A DNA stretch of 64,000 nt from Phlebopus portentosus (Eukaryota; Basidiomycota; Agaricomycetes; Boletales; Boletinellaceae). A program made the position numbers and the translations under genes. Below are positions 40,396 to 52,900 of the stretch, one piece after another (the stretch's first letter is position 1; each line of letters opens with the position of its first letter). The notes under the pieces are model-generated. The model saw nothing but the letters and a program-made list of their open reading frames with translations. It did no database searches and was not told the DNA's origin. Location of the stretch: positions 62,001 to 126,000 of the forward strand of contig JAYXKI010000001.1 in NCBI GenBank assembly GCA_037892935.1, given 5' to 3'.

Positions 40396-42899
40396 ATGAA
40401 TCCCGAAGATGACGAAGGTGATAGTGGTCCAGAGACGCCCACACCGCGCTCACAGGCTCTTACGCGCTCGAGGAAGCGTCGACGGTCTTCATCGCCTTTA
40501 GATAATCGTGAAGCAAAGAAGAAGACTTTGGAGAGGATGCCTCCGAGCGTTCTACTTCTCTCCTTGCCGGGCCTGCTTGCTGTTCCACCTAATCACAGAC
40601 AACAAGCCGCTTGCTACGATTTGTCACTTACCGCATTGCGAAAGTGCGTCGCGCTCGGTGGGCTTCCGCCTGATGTTGAGTGTCGTGCATGGACGGGTAT
40701 TGCTGAGCTGGGTTTACGGCTCGTTCGTGCTGGTTGGACTAAATATGATCGTATTCCGTGGGCGCGAGGTCTTGACTTAGAGGCGAGTGTCCTGGTTTCT
40801 GCTTTCATCGTGTTTCTGACCTTTGATGTAGGTCGAAAATGCAATTGGAAAAAGTCTTCTCATTTCCCAACAAAATCCGTCTCTAGCTGTCTATAAGCAA
40901 AACCTAATCCTACTACATGCCCGCCTCGCGAATTGGCAGCAGAACGAAAAATACTCTCGTTCGCTTCTCAAACGGCTCACCTCGACTTTTACAGCGCCGA
41001 AGAAGTACGAAGTTGCTCTTACACCACCGTGGATAGTCTATGCCACACACCTTACTGGAGTATCCCAAGCACTTTCGCGAACACCGCCTGATCTCAAAAC
41101 AGCCTTCAGTACCATTCAGGAACTCCTGACGCAGTCAGAAGCATACGGGGATCCGCCTGTAACTCTTCTGACGCATGTCTTACGCCTAAGGACTCTCGTG
41201 GATGCAGGAATGTGGGAGGCGGTTGGAGACTCGCTAGCGTTGGCTGAGTCTGCGCTTGGGATGGTATACAACGATACACCATCTTCTGAGAAAGGGAAAG
41301 AGAAGGTCAGAGATGAGTTTTTGAATTTTGAGAATCCGTTTGAGGCATCCATGGCTATACACACACTCCTTATGGGCGTTGTGTATTATACACATATTGG
41401 CCAAGCGAAGAAATCGTCACCTCGTTTGTCGCACTTGCACGCGCTTCTAGACTCGGATGCTTTGAGCTTGTTCCCAAATGGTAATATTGAAGTACGTCCC
41501 ATACTCTCTTCTTTGGAAGTCTGCTGTTTATTACTATCTATTATAGATCAAGCTTTCTTGTGGTCCACCTCTTTTTCTGAAGTGTACTCATCCACGAGTG
41601 CTGTATCACCTTGCTTATCTTGTTAGCAGTATCTCAAAGCGGGACGCTGTGGGACGAAAGCCGAAGCGGAAAGTGTTTGCAACTGAGGGTTTGAATGTCT
41701 GGGGAAAAGAAGTCAAGAAAGAAATACCGCGTATGTTCTAATTGCTCATCCTCTGGTGTAGCGACTTATTCCTTTCATAGTGAATATCTGGGCTGAACCA
41801 CGAGATGCTGAAGAAATAGACGAACGAATGGTCAAAGTGAAAGCTGATCTTCTTTCTGAGCTAGTTTCTGTAGGTGTTTCATATACTTTTGCATAGGAAA
41901 TACACTCATATCTGCAGGTCTGTATCATGCGGAGCGAATTCGAGGATGCTTCGTCTGTAAGTGTTTCTCTATAGAAGTGTGTCAATTTTATTCAATAAGT
42001 TTCGCTAGCATCTTAACGAGCTCATCGCCCACACTCGGAACTTCAATCTCTTCAACGCCTATGCTGCTCGTATAACTCTGCACCATGCGCATCTCGCGCA
42101 CTCTCTCGGTGATACTGCCCGTGCATCCCAATGTTATTCCGTGGCTGCCCATCTTGCCGCCGAAGGCACCTTCGTGAATGTTTCCGCTCGAGCAGGTGGC
42201 TTGGCTTTGCGAATAGCAAATGGAGAAGGGAGCAGGACAGATCTGGAGTGGGAAGAGGAAGTTAAGTCTATTGTTGACGCTTGTCGAGGAATGGGTGGTA
42301 CTCTCGAAGCGATTGGACATATCTTGCAGGCATGTTTATCGAATGAAATTCTCACCGCAAAGTACGTTGGGTGTTTGTTGGTTTATGCTCGCTTATGACA
42401 CTCTTCATAGATCTCATCTGAAATCTGCCCTTGACCTCGCTTCAAACGCTCAAGATAACCACCTCCGTGCTTTGGTCCTTGCTTTGATCTCTACGCTCTA
42501 CCTACTCACGGCCGAGCAGCACTCCCGTCAGATACTTGAATCATGCGCTCAACTTGCAGCTGGTCTCGGAGCCTCGGCAAAGAGGGATGATACCCAGGTC
42601 GGATCTGGCGCGAGCCCCAGTAAAGAAGGCTACGGATCATCCACAATGACGTCTGTCGGTAATGCTCCTCTTGGTCTATGGGTCGGTCAGAGATTCCTTG
42701 GTATGTCTTGCCTTTGTTCATCTAGCTTCTGGACATCATGTGTAACACGTTTCTACATCCCTTTACAGAAATCTACCGGCAAGGAGGAGATGATGCTAAG
42801 GCACAACGCCAAGAAGCGATCAATAACCGCCTTCAAACTGCAGTAAATGGTCTTGCTGAACGGCGGAAAGCGATCCTCGGTACTTCATCGGTGTCATAG
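40396..42899 (+). CDS. MAU2: Cohesin loading factor MAU2/SCC4
   Basis: Starts MNPEDDEGDSGPETPTPRSQ at 40396, ends ILGTSSVS at 42899, about nine exons, all in frame (for example junctions LDLEAS-VENAIGKSLL, NGNIE-IKLSCGPP, KKEIP-LNIWAEPRDAEE). Mau2/Scc4 is a TPR-like helical partner of Scc2/NIPBL that loads cohesin on chromosomes. Visible motifs: LRKCVALGGLPPDVECRAW, LLHARLANWQQNEKYSR, IHTLLMGVVYYTHIGQ, ARASQCYSVAAHLA, LTAKSHLKSALDLASNAQDN, HLRALVLALISTLYL and PLGLWVGQRFLEIYR. A basic N-terminal stretch (SRKRRRSSSP) may be a nuclear signal. Length (about 670 residues) fits the family. Confidence 0.88.
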
Positions 42900-43670
42900 C
42901 CTGCCTTATTCTATTTTTTCTGTTTCCTCTTCTGCTTCGCAATTCTTTTCGGACTGCATTATTCTCATCTCTGCTAATCGAGTCAGAATAAAACTTTCAG
43001 CCTTCAATTCTCTTCTAATTTTCCCCATCAGCTCACTCCGTATTTGATACGTACTGTGATACCTCACACTTTTCTGCAATCCACGTCCACTTCAGCTCTT
43101 ATTCTTATTATGCTCACGCTGCTGCTCGTATCGACAAGTCTTCTAAAAATTGTTCTCACCTGCATCAATCGAAATAGTTATGGTGTAATGTATTTTCTTC
43201 CTGCCTCCTTTGTCAAACCATCGTATGTAGAATAGCAGATTTCTATCAGACATAGGATATACGAACATACTACACAGTGTTACTGCTGCCGTAGAAGAGT
43301 CAATAAGATCAACCTGAAGACTATACCTTTTTGGGTTGCACAGGATGTGGGATTTAGATAGAAGCAAATGCGAGTCTGTACAGGCTGCCGAAGCGCTTAT
43401 ACGGCGGAACGTGTGAGAGTCGGGACCCGATTCTTAAATATAAATGATCAACCAATGACAACAGTGAAGTGAATTGAACCAATGACAAGAGTGAATTGCA
43501 CTTCGTCCGGTTATCATTCTAACTGCAAAAGGCGCACCACCGACTCGGATGCGACGCGTCAGTGACACGCGCAATGTTGCGCGCACGTGCTGGCGCACTG
43601 GCGCACCACGCTCGACCGTCACCGTACATCTTCTTATTGACGTCCATGTACTGTACTACAATTACAAGCG
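42900..43670. other. Intergenic between MAU2 and ATG101
   Basis: AT-rich, then a patch at 43540-43625 rich in GCGC/GCGCAC. No gene recognised; short ORFs have no family character. Confidence 0.5.
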
Positions 43671-44908
43671 ATGGAAAATGCTACCCCAATAATCACAATA
43701 GACCTCGTTCGTGGCCACTCGTTATTCTACATATCTACTGCACTTATGAAACGACGTCAATAACAGGTCCTAGACAGGCTAACGACCAAGGATGCCTTGC
43801 GGGCCCTTCTGCACGCTATTCTCTTCCATCGTCTCTTTGGCACGATTAAACCGCAGACTATGGAGGTGCTTGATGTAACAGTGGTGCGTTGATAAGCATC
43901 TATCACTGGACGCCTTGCTAATACTCTCGCTGCACCGTATCTCCTGCGGCATGTGTGCAGCCAGGCGTGAAGGACACACAGGTAGAAATGCTTATTGACG
44001 AGAAGGTTGACGCATTCTGGAAAGGGGTGGAGAACGGGACAAATAAGCGAGGTCAGGTAAGAAGACATTGCTCCGTTTCTGTACGACTCGATGTCTCACA
44101 AGTAACTGGTGCCTTCGTTTTCTTTCGGGAAGTAGATCACGATAACTTTCGCGGAGAAGAGGCAGAAAAAGTTGTGGTTCACAATGGGAGAGGTAGGCTT
44201 TAAGCTTTGTCTCGTCTCGTATTTCGACATTGACAAATCATCACCATTATTCCGTTTCCAGGAAGAGGTTCCTTGGGAGAAGTGGTATGCCAATCTCAAA
44301 CGTTCCCTCACATTCTCAAGAGCTTATTTCCTCTGGTGAAAGGATAATCAACGCAGAAGTGCGACATCCAAAGACCGATCGAGGTGCGTCGCGTGCATTC
44401 TGATCGCTTACGCTTGCGAATTCACCTCGCATCTCAGAGCGTAATACAACGATTTCAACAACTCTCTCCGACGCACTCATGACCATCCTGACGTATACGT
44501 CTTCCGAGCGAGGGCGAAGTGCCGTCCCGCCTATTACGAGCACGTCGGGTATTAGTCCATTTCCATTCAAGATTGGTGTGAAAGTAGCAGGCGTTGAGGT
44601 TAGTTAGTGATTCCCAACTAGGACTTCTCATGTGCAATTGTTTCACTGGATGTTTTAAAACTCATGTAATTATATACACTGTAAATTATGACCTTCGCGT
44701 TAAGTGTAGTGTACCGAGCTCGGAAATAGCCGAGAGGGTAGATCGTCGTCACTTGAAGGCCTAATTTGAATTTACCTTTCCATCACAGGCTACTTACGCA
44801 CAAACACTCAAGCTCGTTACTTTCACCACTGGCGGATTGTCTGAGATAGATAGGCTTAAGGGTTTTGCGTTCGAAGATGGCAAAAGGCAAAAGTTTAAAT
44901 CCGGCTGA
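43671..44908 (+). CDS. ATG101: Autophagy-related protein 101
   Basis: Starts MENATPIITIDL at 43671, then VLDRLTTKDALRALLHAILF, HRLFGTIKPQTMEVLDVT, PGVKDTQVEMLIDEKVDAFW, ITITFAEKRQKKLWFTMGE, EEVPWEKW, IINAEVRHPKTDR, ERNTTISTTLSDALMTILTY, GISPFPFKIGVKVAGVE and ATYAQTLKLVTFTTGGLSEI, ending at 44908; eight exons. Atg101 is the HORMA-fold partner of Atg13 in the autophagy initiation complex of fungi that lack Atg29/Atg31, which fits a basidiomycete. The conserved WF motif region (LWFTM) and the PWE signature are present. Its last exon runs 32 nt into the WBP11 coding region in another frame. If the last intron (from 44604) is retained, the protein would end after GVEVS instead. Confidence 0.83.
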
Positions 44909-46571
44909 AGCGCTCAGTGAGTAAGTTGTCTGGTATTGTACAACCGACTTGGACTTCTGACCGTGTGCACCATCAGGGAAGGCGCAAAGAAAGAAAGAGC
45001 TAAAGAAGAACAAGGAGCAGCGACAGAAAACCAGAACTTTTAACTTGGTCAAGAAAGACACCTTTGGTACGTGAACAGGCACGTTCATCCACGGCCTCCT
45101 AAACTGACATGATCGTTGCCCTTCTGTAGAACTCGAAGATGAGATTAACGAGCTTGAAAAGCTCTCCGAACGAACAAAAGCTCAGAATGAACGTCTGACG
45201 GAGCTGAAATCTGAGCTAGAGAAGATTACGAAGAAAAAGGAGGAGTACGTGGAGGAACATCCTGAGGCGCGGAACCTTGTTTTCAAGCGGCGGAGGGATA
45301 AACCGAAGGACGACGACGATGAAGAGAAGAAAGCAGAGGCTGCAGCTGGTGGGAAGAAGAAGAGGAATTTGTTCAATAAGAATGGGCTACCTCGACATCC
45401 TGAGAGGAGCATCTATTACGACCCTGTTATGAATCCATACGGGATGCCACCACCAGGAATGCCGTATGCTGAGCGAGGTCCGTCGGTCATGTTCTAGCTC
45501 TCCGTGTCTCAACTACTAACTGACTCGCCTCTGCAGCTTTGTTACTTGGCGAAGCCGATAGTGAAGCAGAAGAGGCTGGCAAGGATGCATCAGGTTTGTG
45601 GTCTGCCATGTATCGATATGTCGGTTTCAACTCTGACGTTGTGATCAATAGACTCAGATGATGGCATTCCAATGCCCGAAGGTCCGCCTCCAGGTGCTCC
45701 TGGTGATGATGGTGAAAGTGACGATGATATCCCCTTACCAGAGGGTCCACCACCAGGCGAAGGTAGGCAATGCTACGTTCACCTCATTTACTCGGCGTTG
45801 ACATTCATTACCAGGGGAAGATTCGATTCAACCTCCTCTCCCTCCAGGTGCACCTCCTCCAGTCATGCCTCCATTTGCTCCGAACTTGCCGTCATTTTTT
45901 CCGATGGTTTCTGGGATGTCTTTACCTCCACCTCCTCCAGGTCCTATCCCGGGTCAGTCATTTCCGGTCGCAGACTTCCCTGTTCCGCCGCCTCCGCCCC
46001 CTTAGGTTTCCCTTTTCCACAGAACAACCTTCCCCCACGACCCGACTCCCGTTCCAGACGTGGAGCCTCTTCCGGTTGGGTTCAGGATCCACTCTCAGAT
46101 CAGCCGCACAAGACGTTCCAAGCGTTTCGAGCGGAGCGTCACTCGGGAGCCTCCACTGAAAATACGGATACAGGTGCGAGCGCGACTGCAACAGTCAGCG
46201 CCGAACCCCAGCTTCGCGACTTTAAGAAAGAAAGCACGGCATTCGTACCTGCTGCATTGAAGCGCAAGAAAGCTGGTGGTACCGGAGGCGGAAAAATAAA
46301 TGCGGCGCCTTCCGTGAGCTCAGGCGGCGATAATGGCGAAGCAAATGAAATAGGCGAGACTGAGGCAGAGGCAGCACCGAAGCCGGATCTACTAGGGTCA
46401 CTGCGCGAAAAATTCGGTCCAATGGCGAGCACGAATGCAAGTGTCGGAAATGGTGAAAATTCCGAGAAGGACGGTGATCAACAGACAAAAAAGAGAAAGG
46501 TCGGGAAGTCTAAGGATGATTATGATAAGTTCCTGGAGGAGATGGGCGAACTGTTAGATGCTCGTCGATAG
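44877..46571 (+). CDS. WBP11: WW-domain-binding protein 11 (splicing factor)
   Basis: Starts MAKGKSLNPAEAL at 44877; exon 2 gives RKAQRKKELKKNKEQRQKTR, matching the Wbp11 N-terminal domain. Then a coiled coil (LEKLSERTKAQNERLTELKS), basic KRRRDKPKDD, two EGPPPG proline blocks (IPMPEGPPPGAPGDD, IPLPEGPPPGEGED), APPPVMPPFAPNLPSFFP, and a C-terminal part ending EEMGELLDARR at 46571. About seven exons; the one after PPPPPGPIPG uses a 54-nt intron that removes an in-frame stop. WBP11 is a nuclear pre-mRNA splicing protein that binds WW domains through its proline-rich blocks. Start overlaps the end of ATG101, so the two genes may share a transcript or use overlapping ones. Confidence 0.85.
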
Positions 46572-47177
46572 ATTTTATGGTAGTGAGTACTTTGTGTGAG
46601 TTGGGTGTTTCTCATTTCGTCCGTTGCCTCACTGAGTCTGGAAAAGATAATGTTTTAGGCTACATCTGATATACTCATTTACTGCTCAAACCACGAGGCT
46701 CAGGCGTATTTCGATGGTGACGCTGAGTTATTTTCGTCTACGAGTCGTTCCTGTTCTATCTTCAATTGCCTTGCTCAGGTGATCATACAACATGCCAGAT
46801 CCTTTTAGCGTCCACCGAACCGGTCATGATTAAGAATAGCAACCGGTCAGCTGGTAGCTTGAGACCTGTTCACCCAATTATGTGCAGCGCGCCATTTCGC
46901 GGCACTTTATGGGAAGAAGGTTCTTCTCCCGTAGCCTGGCCCGCCATGTGTTCATTCCCAGTCGTAGGAACTGCAGGGTTTACGGGGTTTGGTAGGCTGC
47001 GTCCGGTGGCTTTTGCTATCGAGCTCTGTGGTGTGAGTTTGAAAGCCGGTGGGTCAGGTTAATGAAGGATCTAAAGCGGTGAGAGACTATAAAGGCAAGG
47101 CATCGTCTTATGGACTTGCACGGTCCGCCAGCCCGTTCAGTATCCTCCTCACAGGTCCTCACCGTTTGCTCAACATC
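46572..47177. other. Upstream region of the sugar transporter gene
   Basis: Non-coding. A TATA element lies at 47089. Nothing else recognised. Confidence 0.55.
47089..47095 (+). promoter_or_regulatory. TATA box of MFS transporter gene
   Basis: TATAAAG, about 83 nt upstream of the ATG at 47178. Confidence 0.45.
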
Positions 47178-49413
47178 ATGGCTGTTAGCAAGGCAGTCTC
47201 TAGCTCTGACTCAGAACCTCAGACAGATTACCACAAGCTGATCGACCCCAATGCGAAATGGTACAAGAATTCTAGACTCGTGAAGCTTAATCTTTGGATC
47301 CTGCTTTTGTACGTCTTTCACTTTCATTATTCTCTGTTATGGGGAGGTGCGAGCTGAAGTTGTGAAATACAGACTGATCACCTCGACAGCCAATGGCTAC
47401 GATGGGAGCATGATGAGTGCGTTCGATTTCCCTTATCACGTTCTCGGCGCTCATACGAACTAATTCCCTCATTCAGACGGTCTCCAGCTCCTCAGTCAAT
47501 GGGAAACCGCTTTCAACTTCCCGAGCGGATCCAAGCTCGGGCTACTAGGAGCTATTCAAAACATCGGCACTCTAGGCAGCCTTCCGATTACCCCATATTT
47601 GTGCGATGGCCTCGGGAGGAAGCGGACCATTTTTGTGGGCGCGACGATCGTAATCGTCGCTGCCGTTTTGCAGACCGCATCTCAAACGGTAGAAATGTTC
47701 ATTGGTGCCAGGTTTATGCGTGAGTCTAGTTTCCATTTTATGTCATGGATAATTTTCCGATAATATTTCAGTTGGATTCGGGCTTGGGTTTTGTGTACGT
47801 ATTTTCCCCGTTGCTCTTCGTATCCTTTGTTGATTTCATAGTGCATTTCTAGACTGCCGCGGCACCCATGCTGGTCACCGAGCTTGCATATCCGTAGGAT
47901 TTGACCATACCGATGTTTATAATATGCTGACGACTCTGAGACTCTTCGTAGAACTCAGCGAGGTCCGGTCTCCTCTGTATACAACGCTCTTTGGCCTGCA
48001 GGTGCCGTCGTGTATACCATTGGTCCTTAGCTTACAATCCTTGGGACGCTAACAAATACGCTGATATTCTAGTGCGGCGTGGCTGACTTTCGGGACCTTC
48101 CATTTCAACTCTTCTTGGTCATGGCGCATTCCATCCGCATGTCAGGCTATCCCTTCCGTCCTTCAATTTTTTTTGATACTTTTTGCACCCGAATCCCCGC
48201 GCTGGCTCATCGCAAAGGGTAGAGAAGATGAGGCTCTGCGCATACTCGCGTATTACCATGCGAACGGTAATGACCAACACCCTCTTGTGCAATTTGAGTT
48301 TCAGGAGATTCGCTCGGCCCTCGAGGCGGAGAAAGTGCAGAAGCAGACGGGGTGGCTTCAACTGGTCAGAACACCGGGAAATAGACGCAGAATGAGGATT
48401 ATAATTGCCATTGCGTTCTTTTCGCAGTGGAGCGGGAATGGTCTTGCGTATGTTGATCTGATGCCATACTTCAATTCGTGACGTTCTGATTGCAATCGTG
48501 TTTTAGATCTTATTATCTCAACAAAGTCTTTGACACCATCGGCAGTGAGTTTCCGCATCTCACGGGGTCTCCTGAGTACATCGATCAATGATTGATCCTC
48601 GTATTTGAAGTTACCAATCGCACGGAGCAACTTCTGATCAGCGCATGCTTGAGTATCTGGTCCGCAATCACAGCCATTACAGGTGGTCTGCTCTGTGACA
48701 AAGCCGGGCGTCGCCCGCTCTTTCTCGTATCGACCGCCGGGATGCTAGTTACCTTCATTTTGCAGACGGTTTGCTCGGCCCAGTTCGCTCTCCACGGAAA
48801 CAAGGCAGCAGGGAATGCCGTTGTTGCCTTTTTGTGTCAGTTTAGATCTAATTTTATGCTTTCGGTTGGAGATTCAGAACTGATTATTTGACCAATTGGA
48901 ACGTCCGATGCCGTTCCAGTCCTTTACAGCGCCGCATATGGTATGGCCTATTCACCACTCATCACATCGTATACGCTCGAAATTCTTCCATTCAATTTAA
49001 GAGCGAAGGGTTACACCGTCTTCGGTTTCTCCGTCTGTGCGTCGTTGGTGTTCAACCAATATATCAACCCTATCGCGTTCGCAGCGATCGCGTGGAAGTA
49101 CTACATCGTATACTGCGTGTGGCTCGCATTTGAACTGGTATTCATTTACTTCTTCCTCATCGAAACCAAGAACAGAACGCTTGAGGAAACAGCTTTGTAC
49201 GTCTTCAATTTACCTTGCTCGACGTGCCTGATTCATTCGGGACTTTGCGTCAGAATCTTCGACGGTCTCGATAACGTTGTGAAGGTGACGACCAGGGCTG
49301 CAGCTCGTGCGGGCCTGGACGGCGCTGATCTTGGCCTGGACGGCGCTGATCTTGGGCCTGTCGACGACGAGAAACCATCAGCGTCTCTACACGAGGAATT
49401 GAGCAAGGTTTAA
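47178..49413 (+). CDS. MFS sugar transporter (hexose / lactose-permease-like)
   Basis: From MAVSKAVSSSDSEPQTDYHK at 47178 to EELSKV at 49413, about eleven exons. Sugar-porter signatures are all present: NGYDGSMMNGLQ in helix 1, CDGLGRKRTIFVGA (loop 2-3), FGLGFC, APMLVTELAYPTQRGPVSSV, ESPRWLIAKGREDEALRIL, FFSQWSGNGLASYYLNKVFD, GGLLCDKAGRRPLFLVS, AYSPLITSYTLEILPFNLRA and IETKNRTLEET. Predicted twelve-helix proton-sugar symporter of the plasma membrane; within the superfamily it looks closest to the fungal lactose-permease/hexose transporter subgroup (STYYLN-type motif, SYTLEILPF). The cytosolic C-terminus carries a 21-nt tandem duplication giving GLDGADLGLDGADL. No break found. Confidence 0.9.
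49312..49353 (+). repeat. 21-bp tandem duplication in transporter tail
   Basis: Two exact in-frame copies of a 21-bp unit encoding GLDGADL, in the last exon of the transporter gene. Confidence 0.85.
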
Positions 49414-49939
49414 GGGGCGGAGTGTCTTCCATGGATACAAGTGGTCACCTCGGGCGACGTGGAGCAAATTGGAGCAGGTACCTTGATGATGTTCATCAGT
49501 TTTCGTTCCCCGAACATCGACTTTTATCACAAGAGAAGGCTGATCCGGTCCCCTGCAACGGATACTGTGATCGGCACCGAGATTGTACTTAAAGTGGCAA
49601 TGCATTTTTGTTTGACAAGAACATGTGAAAGAGAGCCAAGGACAGATATTTAACTCTTGATCATCCTTAGGCGATTTTAGAGGCCTATATACTGTACTCA
49701 TCCCGAGGTGCATCTTTATGATCTCGGCTCGAAAAGCGTAATCGATCTGCGCGTATTATGTAATTTAATACAACGCACCGCCCGGAACATTTCTTTCTTC
49801 CTTTGCGGGTTAAGCGAGCATGTAAGTGATGCGCCTAGAGACGAAATTCACGACCCTGATGATGGTGTGAGCGGCATACCTAGCCCACACTGTATACGCC
49901 TTTTCTCCACTCTGTCATGTTCTGACCAGCTAAACGGCC
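49414..49939. other. Intergenic between transporter and GtaA-like 2
   Basis: Non-coding; promoter of the GtaA-like gene 2 expected here. No clear element. Confidence 0.5.
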
Positions 49940-52900
49940 ATGCTTCATAATTTGCTCGTTTTTCTCCTTTTTTCTTTATGGCGTAGTGTCCTAGTTCGAG
50001 GCCAGGGGAACTGGACGACCACGCCGTTCAACCCGACGGCGATGCCCCTTGCTGTAAAGCACCCCTACGTCAATGCCTGGATGGCGTTGGGTTTTGGGAC
50101 GACTAGGTCCGGCGCTCTGTACCAAGAGTGGCCCAACACATTTACTATATCCAACGTAAGTATTACTGGCGATTTTGTTAACCTGGGCGTTCTAGTTGAA
50201 TGCTATTCGAACAGGTTCTGGGTTGGTATGCATCTATCCGTGTGGATGGAGAGGCATACAGGCTCATGGGAGCTACAGAGGTCCCGTCAATCACCGCGGT
50301 TCAACAATCGTTCGTTTTTACCCCGACCCGGTCGTCTTATATCATGCAGGCTGGTCCCGTCAACGTGAACATGACCTTTTTAAGTCCCGTTGAGGTGAGT
50401 ATATGGGATAAGTCGTCATATTTCGTCCTTTTCTTCATAACGAAGAACTTTCTGCATCATATAGGCGACAGACTTGGTTCACCAGTCAATGCCATTCTCA
50501 TATTTGTACTTCACTGTCCAATCGACAGACGGGAATGAGCACAGCATCCAATTCTATTCAGATCTTTCTGGAGGTAAATGTGCAAAGCTCCATAAGTGAT
50601 GCCCATCTTCTGACTTTTGACTGTTTTCAGAGTGGATAAGTGGAAATACTGGATTGGAGTCGCAGTGGCAGATTAACGAGTCCAGTAACTTCGTCTACCT
50701 GCAAATGAATCTAGTGACCTCGGGACCGTATCAGGAGATAAACAATCGGCCGCAGGATGCCACTGTGTATCACTGTGTGAAGAAGGTACATAGGCTTTTA
50801 TTCCACCTGCCGGTGATCTTTTCTGATCTTGGAGTGATGGTTTTGTCTTTCAGACGAACAGCGTCTCTTGGCAAATAGGACCAGCTGACGATATTCGAGG
50901 CCTCTTCGCAAACGGGACCGGTCTGAATAAGCAAGCTCAGCAAGGAACCCATCCAGTTGATAAGTGCGTTTTCTCTTTCTTCTTCAACTGACTCGGCATC
51001 TCTAAGACGTGGTCCTGCAGTCCTTTCAACACTCTGGGCATCGCAGTCGACATCGGGTCAGTATCATCAACCAGTGAACCGGTTGCTTACGCTCTAGGTG
51101 TCGTTCGAGACCCAGCCATACGATACTCCAACGAGCTGGTGCAGATCGAAGAGCGGAGTTCATATTATTGGTCTCAGTTCACAAATATACACGACGTCGT
51201 GAGTAATATTTGCTTATCGTTGCGTCTGTCTTTTCCTACCTCTCGCCGACTATATCCTTAGATCGCAGAAGTTCTCAACCATTTTGACGACGCTCTATCT
51301 GGGGCGATTTCCTTGGACAGCGAGATTCTTGGTGCCGCAGGCCAGATTTCTGGCAACTATGCAGATATTTTGTCTCTCTCCACGCGACAAGCTATGGGTG
51401 CTCTAGAGTATACGCTTCTCAAATCAGATGGTTCTTTCAACACATCCGATGTGAAGGCGTTCATGAAGGATATGGGAGGCATCGGCTCTGGAGGGTAAGC
51501 CCGTTTTTAGTTCACAGCACATCAGAAAATTAAGTGATGCACATAGAGTGAATGCCGTTGACGTACTGTATTCCGCCATGCCCGTCTACCTGTATCTCAA
51601 CCCTGCTATCCTCGGGTATCTTTTGAGTCCTCTCTTGGATTACCAAGAGAGTACTCAGTACACTAATCCATACGCCGCGCAAGACCTTGGTACGCCGTAT
51701 TAGTTACAATTTATATCTATTATACTCATGGTTTGTTCTTTCACAGGTGGTCCGTTCCCGAACGCTACAGGTAATCCTGACGGACACGATCAAAAGATTG
51801 AACGTACGTATCATGAGGAACATTCATATTACAATGCACGACGCTCAATACAGTCTCGCTTTAGACTCGGCGAATATGCTCATCATGAGTCTTGCACATG
51901 CTCAAGCTTCTGGTGATGGAAGCCTCCTTGCTCAGCACGTATGTAGAATTCCGGTCACGGTTCATTACTGAAGGTCTCATAATTCTTTTACTTAGTATGA
52001 TCTCTTGAATGAATGGGCAGGTTACCTTGTAAACAACACGATGAACCCTGTTGACGAGTGAGTCTATATTATCAGACCTTCTGACATACTATTTGACACG
52101 AACATCAGAACCACATCGAGCTCAGACGGCATTAGCTCGACGAACCAAACGAATTTAATACTCAAGGGAATCATTGGCATAGGAGCCATGGCAAAGATCA
52201 GTGAATACAGTGGACACTCTGACGACCAAAGCAGATATGACGTACGCTCGATCTGTCTTCTCACGATGTGCTATGACTGATGCTTATGGTGCCCGATATA
52301 GGGGATTGCAAAGCAATATGTCCAGCAATGGACAGATCTTGCCTCCGCATCGGATCAGCTTGTCCTAAACTTTGGCTCCGGTTCTTCTGGGCTTATCTAC
52401 AATTTGTATGCAGACAAGCTTCTGCAGCTCAACCTCATCGACAGTTCGGTGAGCTCTCTCGTTGTCTTCCTATTTGCTTCTGTAATGCTGATGTCCCTTA
52501 AGGTATACAGCTTGCAGACGTCCTTTTACAAGCAACAAACGTGTATGTTCTTCTTATCCGTAACCATCTCCTGGACTAATACGCAACGAAACAGCGTCAT
52601 GGAAATACGGAATCCCTCTAGATAGCTCCAACACGTCTTCGATCACTCGTTCAGGTAAAGGATCACAGTGTTTTCATTTCATGCACAACTAAACTTGTCT
52701 TAGACTGGATGCTGTTTGCTGCCTCCAGCGCGTCTGATACGACGGTTCGAGACACGATGATATCACAGGTTTGGGAATATGCAGCTGTGAACAGTGACCA
52801 GAATCTGCCGTTTGCAATCTCGTATCGTCCGGATAATGGTTCTTGGATCGCGGGGCAGAACAGGTGTGTTACTGTTCCAAGCTACTGTTGTATTTTATTG

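Noticed and set aside
44715..44740. Hairpin in the last ATG101 intron as a tRNA or snoRNA
   Set aside because: No A/B boxes or C/D boxes in correct spacing.
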